Shown here piece after piece: positions 1 through 9,835 of a stretch of 64,000 nt of DNA. The notes under the pieces are model-generated. The model ran no database searches. It was given only the letters and a program-made list of their open reading frames with translations, and had not been told where the DNA came from. Source of the stretch: Petrolisthes cinctipes. Taxonomy: Eukaryota; Arthropoda; Malacostraca; Decapoda; Porcellanidae. The DNA lies in NCBI GenBank assembly GCA_033782935.1, contig JAWQEG010000470.1, positions 1,922,001 through 1,986,000 of the forward strand, given 5' to 3'. The translations under genes and the position numbers were made by a program. Position 1 is the stretch's first letter, and each line of letters starts with the position of its first letter.

Positions 1-437
1 AAGTCGATATGTGCATGCATCTTCTGTACCCGTTTATATCTCAAATTCTGGCCCTAAACACCCGAAAATTCGATATTTTGGGGTCCCAGAAGCGATCTGT
101 ACATGCCTACTCCGTGTTAGAGTATTTTCAAAATTCAGGCCCAAAACATGCTGAAAATCGATATTTTTGGTGCCCAAAGTCAATATGTGCATGTATCTTC
201 TGTACCCGTTTATATCTCAAATTCAGGCTCAAAACACCCGAAAATTCAATATTTTGGGGTCCCAGAAGCAATCTGTACATGCCTACTCAGTGCTAGAATA
301 TTTTCAAAATATAGGCTAAAAACATGCTAAAAATCGATCTTTTAGGTGCCAAAAAGTCGATATCTCAAATTCAGTCCCAAAACACCCGAAAATTCGATAT
401 TTAGGGGTCCCAGAAGCGATCTGTACATGTCTATTCC
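1..437. repeat. Partial leading LLS block
   Basis: The window opens inside an L1a (1-113), followed by L2a (114-289) and Sa (290-437). The tail of this S reads TGTCTATTCC before L1b. Confidence 0.95.
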
Positions 438-2294
438 GTGTTAGAGTATTTTCAAAATACATGCTCAAAACATACTGAAAATCGATCTTTTAGGTGCACA
501 AAAGTCGATATGTGCATGCATCTTCAGTACCCGTTTATATCTCAAATTCAGGCTCAAAAAACACCCGAAAACTCAATATTTTGGGGTCCCAGAAGCAATC
601 TGTACATGCCTACTCAGTGTTAGAGTATTTTCAAAATACAGGCCCAAAACATGCTGAAAATCGATATTTTAGATGCCCAAAGTCAATATGTGCATGTATC
701 TTCTGTACCCGTTTATATCTCAAATTCAGTCCCAAAACACCCGAAAATTCGATATTTAGGGGTCCCAGAAGCAATCTGTACATGCCTACTCCGTGTTAGA
801 GTATTTTCAAAATTCAGGCCCAAAACATGCTGAAAATCAATATTTTAGATGCCCAAAGTCAATATGTGCATGTATCTTCTGTATCCGTTTATATCTCAAA
901 TTCAGGCTCAAAACACCCGAAAATTCAATATTTTGGGGTCCCAGAAGCAATCTGTACATGCCTACTCAGTGCTAGAGTATTTTCAAAATACAGGCCCAAA
1001 ACATGCTAAAAATCGATTTTTAGATGCCCAAAGTCAATATGTGCATGTATCTTCTGTACCCGTTTATATCTCAAATTCAGGCTCAAAACACCCGAAAATT
1101 CAATATTTTGGGGTCCCAGAAGCAATCTGTACATGCCTACACAGTGCTAGAATATTTTCAAAATATAGGCTAAAAACATGCTAAAAATCGACATTTTAGG
1201 TGCCAAAAAATCGATATCTCAAATTCAGTCCCAAAACACCCGAAAATTCGATATTTAGAGGTCCCAGAAGGTATCTGTACATGCCTACTCCGTGTTAGAG
1301 TATTTTCAAAATACAGGCCAAAAACATACTGAAAATCGATCTTTTAGGTGCCCAAAAGTTGATATGTGCATGCATCTTCTGTACCCGTTTATATCTCAAA
1401 TTCTGGCCCTAAACACCCGAAAATTCGATATTTTGGGGTCCCAGAAGCGATCTGTACATGCCTACTACGTGTTAGAGTATTTTCAAAATTCAGGCCCAAA
1501 ACATGCTGAAAATCGATATTTTAGGTGCCAAAAAGTCGATATCTCAAATTCAGTCCCAAAACACCCGAAAATTCGATATTTAGGGGTCCCAGAAGCGATC
1601 TGTACATGTCTACTCCGTGTTAGAGTATTTTCAAAATACATGCTCAAAACATACTGAAAATCGATCTTTTAGGTGCACAAAAGTCGATATGTGCATGCAT
1701 CTTCAGTACCCGTTTATATCTCAAATTCAGGCACAAAACACCCGAAAATTCGATATTTTGGGGTCCCAGAAGCAATCTGTACATGACTACTCAGTGTTAG
1801 AGTATTTTCAAATTACAGGCCCAAAACATGCTAAAAAATCGATATTTTAGATGCCCAAAGTCAATATGTGCATGTATCTTCTGTACCCGTTTATATCTCA
1901 AATTCAGTCCCGAAACACCCGAAAATTCAATATTTTGGGGTCCCAGAAGCAATCTGTACATGCCTACTCAGTGTTAGAGTATTTTCAAAATTCAGGCCCA
2001 AAACATGCTGAAAATCAATATTTTTGGTGCCCAAAGTCAATATGTGCATGTATCTTCTGTACCCGTTTATATCTCAAATTCAGGCTCAAAACACCCGAAA
2101 ATTCAATATTTTGGGGTCCCAGAAGCAATCTGTACATGCCTACTCAGTGCTAGAATATTTTCAAAATATAGGCTAAAAACATGCTAAAAATCGATCTTTT
2201 AGGTGCCAAAAAGTCGATATCTCAAATTCAGTCCCAAAACACCCGAAAATTCGATATTTAGAGGTCCCAGAAGGTATCTGTACATGCCTACTCC
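438..2294. repeat. Irregular blocks: LLLLS, LS, LLLS
   Basis: Blocks are 438-1291 (854 bp: L starts at 438, 617, 793 and 969, S at 1144), 1292-1616 (325 bp) and 1617-2294 (678 bp: L at 1617, 1794 and 1971, S at 2147). The L at 438 is 179 bp owing to two extra A in CTCAAAAAACACCC. The L at 969 lacks one base in GATTTTTAG. The S at 1469 has an L2a-like head (GTGTTAGAGTATTTTC then AAATTCAGGCCC) joined to the S body, so the 325-bp block is a deletion product of LLS. Confidence 0.92.
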
Positions 2295-5200
2295 GTGTTA
2301 GAGTATTTTCAAAATACAGGCCAAAAACATACTGAAAATCGATCTTTTAGGTGCACAAAAGTCGATATGTGCATGCATCTTCTGTACCCGTTTATATCTC
2401 AAATTCTGGCCCTAAACACCCAAAAATTCGATATTTTGGGGTCCCAGAAGCGATCTGTACATGCCTACTCCGTGTTAGAGTATTTTCAAAATTCAGAACC
2501 CAAAACATGCTGAAAATCGATATTTTTGGTGCCCAAAGTCAATATGTGCATGTTTCTTCTGTACCCGTTTATATCTCAAATTCAGGCTCAAAACACCCGA
2601 AAATTCAATATTTTGGGGTCCCAGAAGCTATCTGTACATGCCTACTCAGTGCTAGAATATTTTCAAAATATAGGCTAAAAACATGCTAAAAATCGATCTT
2701 TTAGGTGCCAAAAAGTCGATATCTCAAATTCTGGCCCTAAACACCCAAAAATTCGATATTTAGAGGTCCCAGAAGGTATCTGTACATGCCTACTCCGTGT
2801 TAGAGTATTTTCAAAATACAGGCCAAAAACATACTGAAAATTGATCTTTTAGGTCCCCAAAGTCAATATGTGCATGTATCTTCTGTACCCGTTTATATCT
2901 CAAATTCTGGCCCTAAACACCCGAAAATTCGATATTTTGGGGTCCCAGAAGCGATCTGTACATGCCTACTCCGTGTTAGAGTATTTTCAAAATTCAGGCC
3001 CAAAACATGCTGAAAATCGATATTTTTGGTGCCCAAAGTCAATATGTGCATGTATCTTCTGTACCCGTTTATATCTCAAATTCAGGCTCAAAACACCCGA
3101 ATATTCAAGATTTTGGGGTCCCAGAAGCAATCTGTACATGCCTACTCAGTGCTAGAATATTTTCAAAATATAGGCTAAAAACATGCTAAAAATCGATCTT
3201 TTAGGTGCCAAAAAGTCGATATCTCAAATTCAGTCCCAAAACACCCGAAAATTCGATATTTAGAAGTCCCAGAAGGTATCTGTACATGCCTACTCCGTGT
3301 TAGAGTATTTTCAAAATACAGGCCAAAAACATACTGAAAATCGATCTTTTAGGTGCACAAAAGTCGATATGTGCATGCATCTTCAGTACCCGTTTATATC
3401 TCAAATTCTGGCCCTAAACACCCAAAAATTCGATTTTTTGGGGTCCCAGAAGCGATCTGTACATGCCTACTCCGTGTTAGAGTATTTTCAAAATTCAGGC
3501 CCAAAACATGCTGAAATCGATATTTTTGGTGCCCAAAGTCAATATGTGCATGTATCTTCTGTACCCGTTTATATCTCAAATTCAGGCTCAAAACACCCGA
3601 AAATTCAATATTTTGGGGTCCCAGAAGCAATCTGTACATGCTTACTCAGTGCTAGAATATTTTCAAAATATAGGTTAAAAACATGCTAAAAATCGATCTT
3701 TTAGGTGCCAAAAAGTCGATATCTCAAATTCAGTCCCAAAACACCCGAAAATTCGATATTTAGAGGTCCCAGAAGTTATCTGTATATGCCTACTCCGTGT
3801 TAGAGTATTTTCATAATACAGGCCAAAAACATACTGAAAATCGATCTTGTAGGTCCCCAAAAGTCGATATGTGCATGCATCTTCTGTACCCGTTTATATC
3901 TCAAATTCTGGCCCTAAACACCCGAAAATTCGATATTTTGGGGTCCCAGAAGCGATCTGTACATGCCTACTCCGTGTTAGAGTATTTTCAAAATTCAGGC
4001 CCAAAACATGCTGAAAATCGATATTTTTGGTGCCCAAAGTCAATATGTGCATGTATCTTCTGTACCCGTTTATATCTCAAATTCAGGCTCAAAACACCCG
4101 AAAATTAAATATTTTGGGGTCCCAGAAGCAATCTGTACATGCCTACTCAGTGCTAGAATATTTTCAAAATATAGGCTAAAAACATGCTAAAAATCGATCT
4201 TTTAGGTGCCAAAAAGTCGATATCTCAAATTCAGTCCCAAAACACCCAAAAATTCGATATTTAGGGGTCCCAGAAGCGATCTGTACATGTCTACTCCGTG
4301 TTAGAGTATTTTCAAAATACATGCTCAAAACATACTGAAAATCGATCTTTTCGGTGCACAAAAGTCGATATGTGCATGCATCTTCAGTACCCGTTTATAT
4401 CTCAAATTCAGGCTCAAAACACCCGAAAATTCAATATTTTGGGGTCCCAGAAGCAATCTGTACATGCCTACTCAGTGTTAGAGTATTTTCAAAATACAGG
4501 CCCAAAACATGCTGAAAATCGATATTATAGATGCCCAAAGTCAATATGTGCATGTATCTTCTGTACCCGTTTATATCTCAAATTCAGTCCCAAAACACCC
4601 GAAAATTCGATATTTAGGGGTCCCAGAAGCAATCTGTACATGCCTACTCAGTGCTAGAGTATTTTCAAAATACAGGCCCAAAACAAGCTAAAAATCGATC
4701 TTTTAGATGCCCAAAGTCAATATGTGCATGTATCTTCTGTACCCGTTTATATCTCAAATTCAGGCTCAAAACACCTGAAAATTCAATATTTTGGGGTCCC
4801 AGAAGCAATCTGTACATGCATACACAGTGCTAGAATATTTTCAAAATATAGGCTAAAAACATGCTAAAAATCGACATTTTAGGTGCCAAAAAATCGATAT
4901 CTCAAATTCAGTCCCAAAACACCCGAAAATTCGATATATAGAGGTCCCAGAAGGTATCTGTACATGCCTACTCCGTGTTAGAGTATTTTCAAAATACAGG
5001 CCAAAAACATACTGAAAATCGATCTTTTAGGTGCCCAAAAGTCAATATGTGCATGCATCTTCTGTACCCGTTTATATCTCAAATTCTGGCCCTAAACACC
5101 CAAAAATTCGATATTTTGGGGTCCCAGAAGCGATCTGTACATGCCTACTCCGTGATAGAGTATTTTCAAAATTCAGGCCCAAAACATGCTGAAAATCGAT

Positions 5201-6653
5201 ATTTTTGGTGCCCAAAGTCAATATGTGCATGTATCTTCTGTACCCGTTTATATCTCAAATTCAGGCTCAAAACACCCGAAAATTCAATATTTTGGGGTCC
5301 CAGAAGCAATCTGTACATGCCTACTCAGTGCTAGAATATTTTCAAAATATAGGCTAAAAACATGCTAAAAATCGATCTTTTAGGTGCCAAAAAATCGATA
5401 TCTCAAATTCAGTCCCAAAACACCCGAAAATTCGATATTTAGAGGTCCCAGAAGGTATCTGTACATGCCTACTCCGTGTTAGAGTATTTTCAAAATACAG
5501 GCCAAAAACATACTGAAAATCGATCTTTTAGGTCCCCAAAAGTCGATATGTGCATGCATCTTCTGTACCCGTTTATATCTCAAATTCTGGCCCTAAACAC
5601 CCGAAAATTCGATATTTTGGGGTCCCAGAAGCGATCTGTACATGCCTACTCCGTGTTAGAGTATTTTCAAAATACAGGCCCAAAACATGCTGAAAATCGA
5701 TATTTTTGGTGCCCAATGTCAATATGTGCATGTATCTTCTGTACCCGTTTATATCTCAAATTCAGGCTCAAAACACCCGAAAATTCAATATTTTGGGGTC
5801 CCAGAAGCAATCTGTACATGCCTACTCAGTGCTAGAATATTTTCAAAATATAGGCTAAAAACATGCTAAAAATCGATCTTTTAGGTGCCAAAAAGTCGAT
5901 ATCTCAAATTCAGTCCCAAAACACCCGAAAATTCGATATTTAGGGGTCCCAGAAGCGATCTGTACATGTCTACTCCGTGTTAGAGTATTTTCAAAATACA
6001 TGCTCAAAACATACTGAAAATCGATCTTTTAGGTGCACAAAAGTCGATATGTGCATGCATCTTCAGTACCCGTTTATATCTCAAATTCAGGCTCAAAACA
6101 CCCGAAAATTCAATATTTTGGGGTCCCAGAAGCAATCTGTACATTCCTACTCAGTGTTAGAGTGTTTTCAAAATACAGGCCCAAAACATGCTGAAAATCG
6201 ATATTTTAGATGCCCAAAGTCAATATGTGCATGTATCTTCTGTACCCGTTTATATCTCAAATTCAGTCCCAAAACACCCGAAAATTCGATATTTAGGGGT
6301 CCCAGAAGCAATCTGTACATGCCTACTCAGTGCTAGAGTATTTTCAAAATACAGGCCCAAAACATGCTAAAAATCGATCTTTTAGATGCCCAAAGTCAAT
6401 ATGTGCATGTATCTTCTGTACCCGTTTATATCTCAAATTCAGGCTCAAAACACCCGAAAATTCAATATTTTGGGGTCCCAGAAGCAATCTGTACATGCCT
6501 ACTCAGTGCTAGAATATTTTCAAAATATAGGCTAAAAACATGCTAAAAATGGATCTTTTAGGTGCCAAAAAGTCGATATCTCAAATTCAGTCCCAAAACA
6601 CCCGAAAATTCGATATTTAGAGGTCCCAGAAGGTATCTGTACATGCCTACTCC
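2295..6653. repeat. Segmental duplication, copy 1 (4359 bp, eight blocks)
   Basis: Blocks start at 2295 (502 bp), 2797 (500), 3297 (500), 3797 (501), 4298 (677, LLLS), 4975, 5476 and 5977 (677, LLLS). Rare markers shared with copy 2 are CAGAACCCAAAAC at 2493, CGATTTTTTGGGG at ~3431, TAGAAGTCCC at ~3261 (all at +4359), and GATATTATAG at ~4521, GCATACACAG at ~4818 and GTGATAGAG at ~5153 (all at +3859). The offset change means one ~500-bp block differs between copies. Confidence 0.9.
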
Positions 6654-9334
6654 GTGTTAGAGTATTTTCAAATTACAGGCCAAAAACATACTGAAAATCG
6701 ATCTTTTAGGTGCACAAAAGTCGATATGTGCATGCATCTTCTGTACCCGTTTATATCTCAAATTCTGGCCCTAAACACCCAAAAATTCGATATTTTGGGG
6801 TCCCAGAAGCGATCTGTACATGCCTACTCCGTGTTAGAGTATTTTCAAAATTCAGAACCCAAAATATGCTGAAAATCGATATTTTTGGTGCCCAAAGTCA
6901 ATATGTGCATGTTTCTTCTGTACCCGTTTATATCTCAAATTCAGGCTCAAAACACCCGAAAATTCAATATTTTGGGGTCCCAGAAGCAATCTGTACATGC
7001 CTACTCAGTGCTAGAATATTTTCAAAATATAGGCTAAAAACATGCTAAAAATCGATCTTTTAGGTGCCAAAAAGTCGATATCTCAAATTCTGGCCCTAAA
7101 CACCCAAAAATTCGATATTTAGAGGTCCCAGAAGGTATCTGTACATGCCTACTCCGTGTTAGAGTATTTTCAAAATACAGGCCAAAAACATACTGAAAAT
7201 CGATCTTTTAGGTCCCCAAAGTCAATATGTGCATGTATCTTCTGTACCCGTTTATATCTCAAATTCTGGCCCTAAACACCCGAAAATTCGATATTTTGGG
7301 GTCCCAGAAGCGATCTGTACATGCCTACTCCGTGTTAGAGTATTTTCAAAATTCAGGCCCAAAACATGCTGAAAATCGATATTTTTGGTGCCCAAAGTCA
7401 ATATGTGCATGTATCTTCTGTACCCGTTTATATCTCAAATTCAGGCTCAAAACACCCGAAAATTCAATATTTTGGGGTCCCAGAAGCAATCTGTACATGC
7501 CTACTCAGTGCTAGAATATTTTCAAAATATAGGCTAAAAACATGCTAAAAATCGATCTTTTAGGTGCCAAAAAGTCGATATCTCAAATTCAGTCCCAAAA
7601 CACCCGAAAATTCGATATTTAGAAGTCCCAGAAGGTATCTGTACATGCCTACTCCGTGTTAGAGTATTTTCAAAATACAGGCCAAAAACATACTGAAAAT
7701 CGATCTTTTAGGTGCACAAAAGTCGATATGTGCATGCATCTTCTGTACCCGTTTATATCTCAAATTCTGGCCCTAAACACCCAAAAATTCGATTTTTTGG
7801 GGTCCCAGAAGCGATCTGTACATGCCTACCTCGTGTTAGAGTATTTTCAAAATTCAGGCCCAAAACATGCTGAAAATCGATATTTTTGGTGCCCAAAGTC
7901 AATATGTGCATGTATCTTCTGTACCCGTTTATATCTCAAATTCAGGCTCAAAACACCCGAAAATTCAATATTTTGGGGTCCCAGAAGCAATCTGTACATG
8001 CCTACTCAGTGCTAGAATATTTTCAAAATATAGGCTAAAAACATGCTAAAAATCGATCTTTTAGGTGCCAAAAAGTCGATATCTCAAATTCAGTCCCAAA
8101 ACACCCAAAAATTCGATATTTAGGGGTCCCAGAAGCGATCTGTACATGTCTACTCCGTGTTAGAGTATTTTCAAAATACATGCTCAAAACATACTGAAAA
8201 TCGATCTTTTAGGTGCACAAAAGTCGATATGTGCATGCATCTTCAGTACCCGTTTATATCTCAAATTCAGGCTCAAAACACCCGAAAATTCAATATTTTG
8301 GGGTCCCAGAAGCAATCTGTACATGCCTACTCAGTGTTAGAGTATTTTCAAAATACAGGCCCAAAACATGCTGAAAATCGATATTATAGATGCCCAAAGT
8401 CAATATGTGCATGTATCTTCTGTACCCGTTTATATCTCAAATTCAGTCCCAAAACACCCGAAAATTCGATATTTAGGGGTCCCAGAAGCAATCTGTACAT
8501 GCCTACTCAGTGCTAGAGTATTTTCAAAATACAGGCCCAAAACATGCTAAAAATCGATCTTTTAGATGCCCAAAGTCAATATGTGCATGTATCTTCTGTA
8601 CCCGTTTATATCTCAAATTCAGGCTCAAAACACCTGAAAATTCAATATTTTGGGGTCCCAGAAGCAATCTGTACATGCATACACAGTGCTAGAATATTTT
8701 CAAAATATAGGCTAAAAACATGCTAAAAATCGACATTTTAGGTGCCAAAAAATCGATATCTCAAATTCAGTCCCAAAACACCCGAAAATTCGATATATAG
8801 AGGTCCCAGAAGGTATCTGTACATGCCTACTCCGTGTTAGAGTATTTTCAAAATACAGGCCAAAAACATACTGAAAATCGATCTTTTAGGTGCCCAAAAG
8901 TCAATATGTGCATGCATCTTCTGTACCCGTTTATATCTCAAATTCTGGCCCTAAACACCCAAAAATTCGATATTTTGGGGTCCCAGAAGCGATCTGTACA
9001 TGCCTACTCCGTGATAGAGTATTTTCAAAATTCAGGCCCAAAACATGCTGAAAATCGATATTTTTGGTGCCCAAAGTCAATATGTGCATGTATCTTCTGT
9101 ACCCGTTTATATCTCAAATTCAGGCTCAAAACACCCGAAAATTCAATATTTTGGGGTCCCAGAAGCAATCTGTACATGCCTACTCAGTGCTAGAATATTT
9201 TCAAAATATAGGCTAAAAACATGCTAAAAATCGATCTTTTATGTGCCAAAAAATCGATATCTCAAATTCAGTCCCAAAACACCCGAAAATTCGATATTTA
9301 GAGGTCCCAGAAGGTATCTGTACATGCCTACTCC

Positions 9335-9511
9335 GTGTTAGAGTATTTTCAAAATACAGGCCAAAAACATACTGAAAATCGATCTTTTAGGTCCCCAAAA
9401 GTCGATATGTGCATGCATCTTCTGTACCCGTTTATATCTCAAATTCTGGCCCTAAACACCCGAAAATTCGATATTTTGGGGTCCCAGAAGCGATCTGTAC
9501 ATGCCTACTCC
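9335..9511 (+). repeat. Reference long monomer L1a (177 bp)
   Basis: First monomer of an 'a' block, directly after an S unit whose tail reads GAAGGTATCTG. Diagnostic features are ATACAGGCCAAAAACATACTG in the first half (positions ~20-40), one extra A in CCCAAAAGTCGATATG (giving 177 instead of 176 bp), GTGCATGCATCTTCTG, then TTCTGGCCCTAAACACCCG, TTCGATATTTTGGGG and GAAGCGATCTG. Because 177 is divisible by three, L1 keeps the reading frame, which is why open frames run through it. Copies from ~21.7 to 46.1 kb often carry CTCCTTG and CAACATAC instead of CTCCGTG and CAAAATAC. Confidence 0.95.
9343..9357. repeat. 15-bp palindrome in L1: GTATTTTCAAAATAC
   Basis: Perfect inverted repeat with 7-bp arms around one C, near the start of most L1, L2b and L3 units. 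L2a has AAAATTC instead and breaks one arm. Some L1a copies (CAACATAC) and a few others (CATAATAC, CAAAGTAC) also break it. It could be a binding site for a dimeric protein or simply reflect AT-rich composition. Confidence 0.8.
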
Positions 9512-9528
9512 GTGTTAGAGTATTTTCA

Positions 9529-9616
9529 AAATTCAGGCCCAAAACATGCTGAAAATCGATATTTTTGGTGCCCAAAGTCAATATGTGCATGTATCTTCTG
9601 TACCCGTTTATATCTC
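9529..9616 (+). repeat. Half A of the L monomer (ancestral ~88-bp unit, copy 1)
   Basis: Sub-repeat shown on the reference L2a. Shifting the monomer by exactly 88 bp aligns AAATTCAGGCCCAAAACA of this half with AAATTCAGGCTCAAAACA of half B. TCGATATTTTTGG then pairs with TCAATATTTTGGG, GCCCAAAGTCAAT with TCCCAGAAGCAAT, and TGTGCATG with TGTACATG. By hand count about 58 of 88 positions match without gaps, and the first ~73 positions match best. The 29-bp deletion that defines S removes the end of this half. Confidence 0.88.
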
Positions 9617-9618
9617 AA
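9602..9618 (-). promoter_or_regulatory. Weak CENP-B-box-like match present only in L
   Basis: Read on the minus strand, TTGAGATATAAACGGGT matches 7 of the 9 core positions of the mammalian CENP-B box (NTTCGNNNNANNCGGGN): it has the T, G, A and CGGG but not TC at positions 3-4. It overlaps the 29 bp missing from S, so S units lack it. The CTC-to-ATC variant seen in many L2a copies lowers the match to 6 of 9. Binding is unproven and chance is a serious alternative. Confidence 0.25.
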
Positions 9619-9704
9619 ATTCAGGCTCAAAACACCCGAAAATTCAATATTTTGGGGTCCCAGAAGCAATCTGTACATGCCTACTCAGTGCTAGAATATT
9701 TTCA
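9617..9704 (+). repeat. Half B of the L monomer (ancestral ~88-bp unit, copy 2)
   Basis: Second sub-repeat, offset 88 bp from half A and crossing into the start of the next monomer. It contains AAAACACCCGAAAATTC, GGGGTCCCAGAAG and CTGTACATGCC. Half B is intact in S as well as L, so S amounts to a truncated half A plus a full half B. Most chimeric monomers in the window switch type inside this half. Confidence 0.86.
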
Positions 9705-9710
9705 AAATAT
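9696..9710. repeat. 15-bp palindrome in S: ATATTTTCAAAATAT
   Basis: The S counterpart of the L palindrome. Both outer bases are changed together (G...C in L to A...T in S), so the symmetry is kept. It is present in almost all S units. Confidence 0.82.
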
Positions 9711-9757
9711 AGGCTAAAAACATGCTAAAAATCGATCTTTTAGGTGCCAAAAAGTCG

Positions 9758-9761
9758 ATAT
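9758..9761 (+). other. 29-bp deletion junction that defines S monomers
   Basis: At this ATAT, S goes from GTCGATAT directly to CTCAAATTC. In L the same flanks are separated by 29 bp beginning GTGCATG and ending CGTTTATAT. The retained ATAT lies at both deletion edges in L (CGATAT and TTATAT), the mark of replication slippage or microhomology-mediated deletion. All S units examined share this junction. Confidence 0.92.
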
Positions 9762-9789
9762 CTCAAATTCAGTCCCAAAACACCCGAAA

Positions 9790-9806
9790 ATTCGATATTT
9801 AGGGGT
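9790..9806 (+). promoter_or_regulatory. Second weak CENP-B-box-like match, in half B
   Basis: ATTCGATATTTAGGGGT has TTCG and GGG at the box positions but T for A at position 10 and G for C at position 13, so 7 of 9. It occurs in S and, as ATTCGATATTTTGGGGT, in L1a. L1b and L2 carry ATTCAATATTTTGGGGT (6 of 9). Functional meaning is speculative. Confidence 0.2.
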
Positions 9807-9835
9807 CCCAGAAGCGATCTGTACATGTCTACTCC

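Larger units (their letters stand above)
9512..9687 (+). repeat. Reference long monomer L2a (176 bp)
   Basis: Second monomer of an 'a' block. It differs from L1a by CAAAATTCAGGCCCAAAAC, GATATTTTTGGTGCCC, AAAGTCAATATGTGCATGTATC (one A fewer, CpA instead of CpG), TTCAGGCTCAAAACACCC, TTCAATATTTTGGGG and GAAGCAATCTG, and it ends CTACTCA before the S unit. From ~26.2 to 46.4 kb many copies have TTTATATATCAAATTC in place of TTTATATCTCAAATTC. This is the most uniform long monomer and occurs in most LLS blocks. Confidence 0.95.
9688..9835 (+). repeat. Reference short monomer Sa (148 bp)
   Basis: Short unit closing an 'a' block. It starts GTGCTAGAATATTTTC, carries ATAGGCTAAAAACATGC and ATCGATCTTTTAGGTGCC, and then passes straight from AAGTCGATAT to CTCAAATTCAGTCCC. 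The 29 bp that L monomers carry at that point are absent. Its tail reads TTCGATATTTAGGGG and GAAGCGATCTG, and the following monomer is L1b. S tails that read GAGGTCCCAGAAGGTATC normally precede L1a, so the S tail predicts the next monomer type. Each S probably descends from one deletion event. Confidence 0.96.

Noticed and set aside
3394..3860. Minus-strand open frames of 61-81 codons near S units (also at 4176-4361, 32836-33036 and 54781-54981)
   Set aside because: Antisense readings of the repeat; they appear only where single-base changes remove a stop.
5476..5835. Recurrent 119-codon open frames (GTG start, ending in the stop at the L-S boundary), plus 60-, 68-, 72-, 101- and 127-codon forms
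   Set aside because: They occur in nearly every block, start at GTG inside a repeat landmark, and end wherever the monomer order shifts the frame. L-unit lengths of 177 (in frame) and 176 (out of frame) explain their sizes. Copies carry frameshifts freely, and I recognise no protein family.
9664..9690. CTGTACATG and TGCATGCA palindromes as transcription-factor or recombination sites
   Set aside because: Short self-complementary words expected in such sequence; unlike the 15-bp dyad they show no paired changes between L and S.
9743..9757. A-rich runs (AAAAACATGC, CCAAAAAGTC) as poly(A) tails or retroposon ends
   Set aside because: They are fixed positions of the monomer present in all copies, not tails of inserted sequences.
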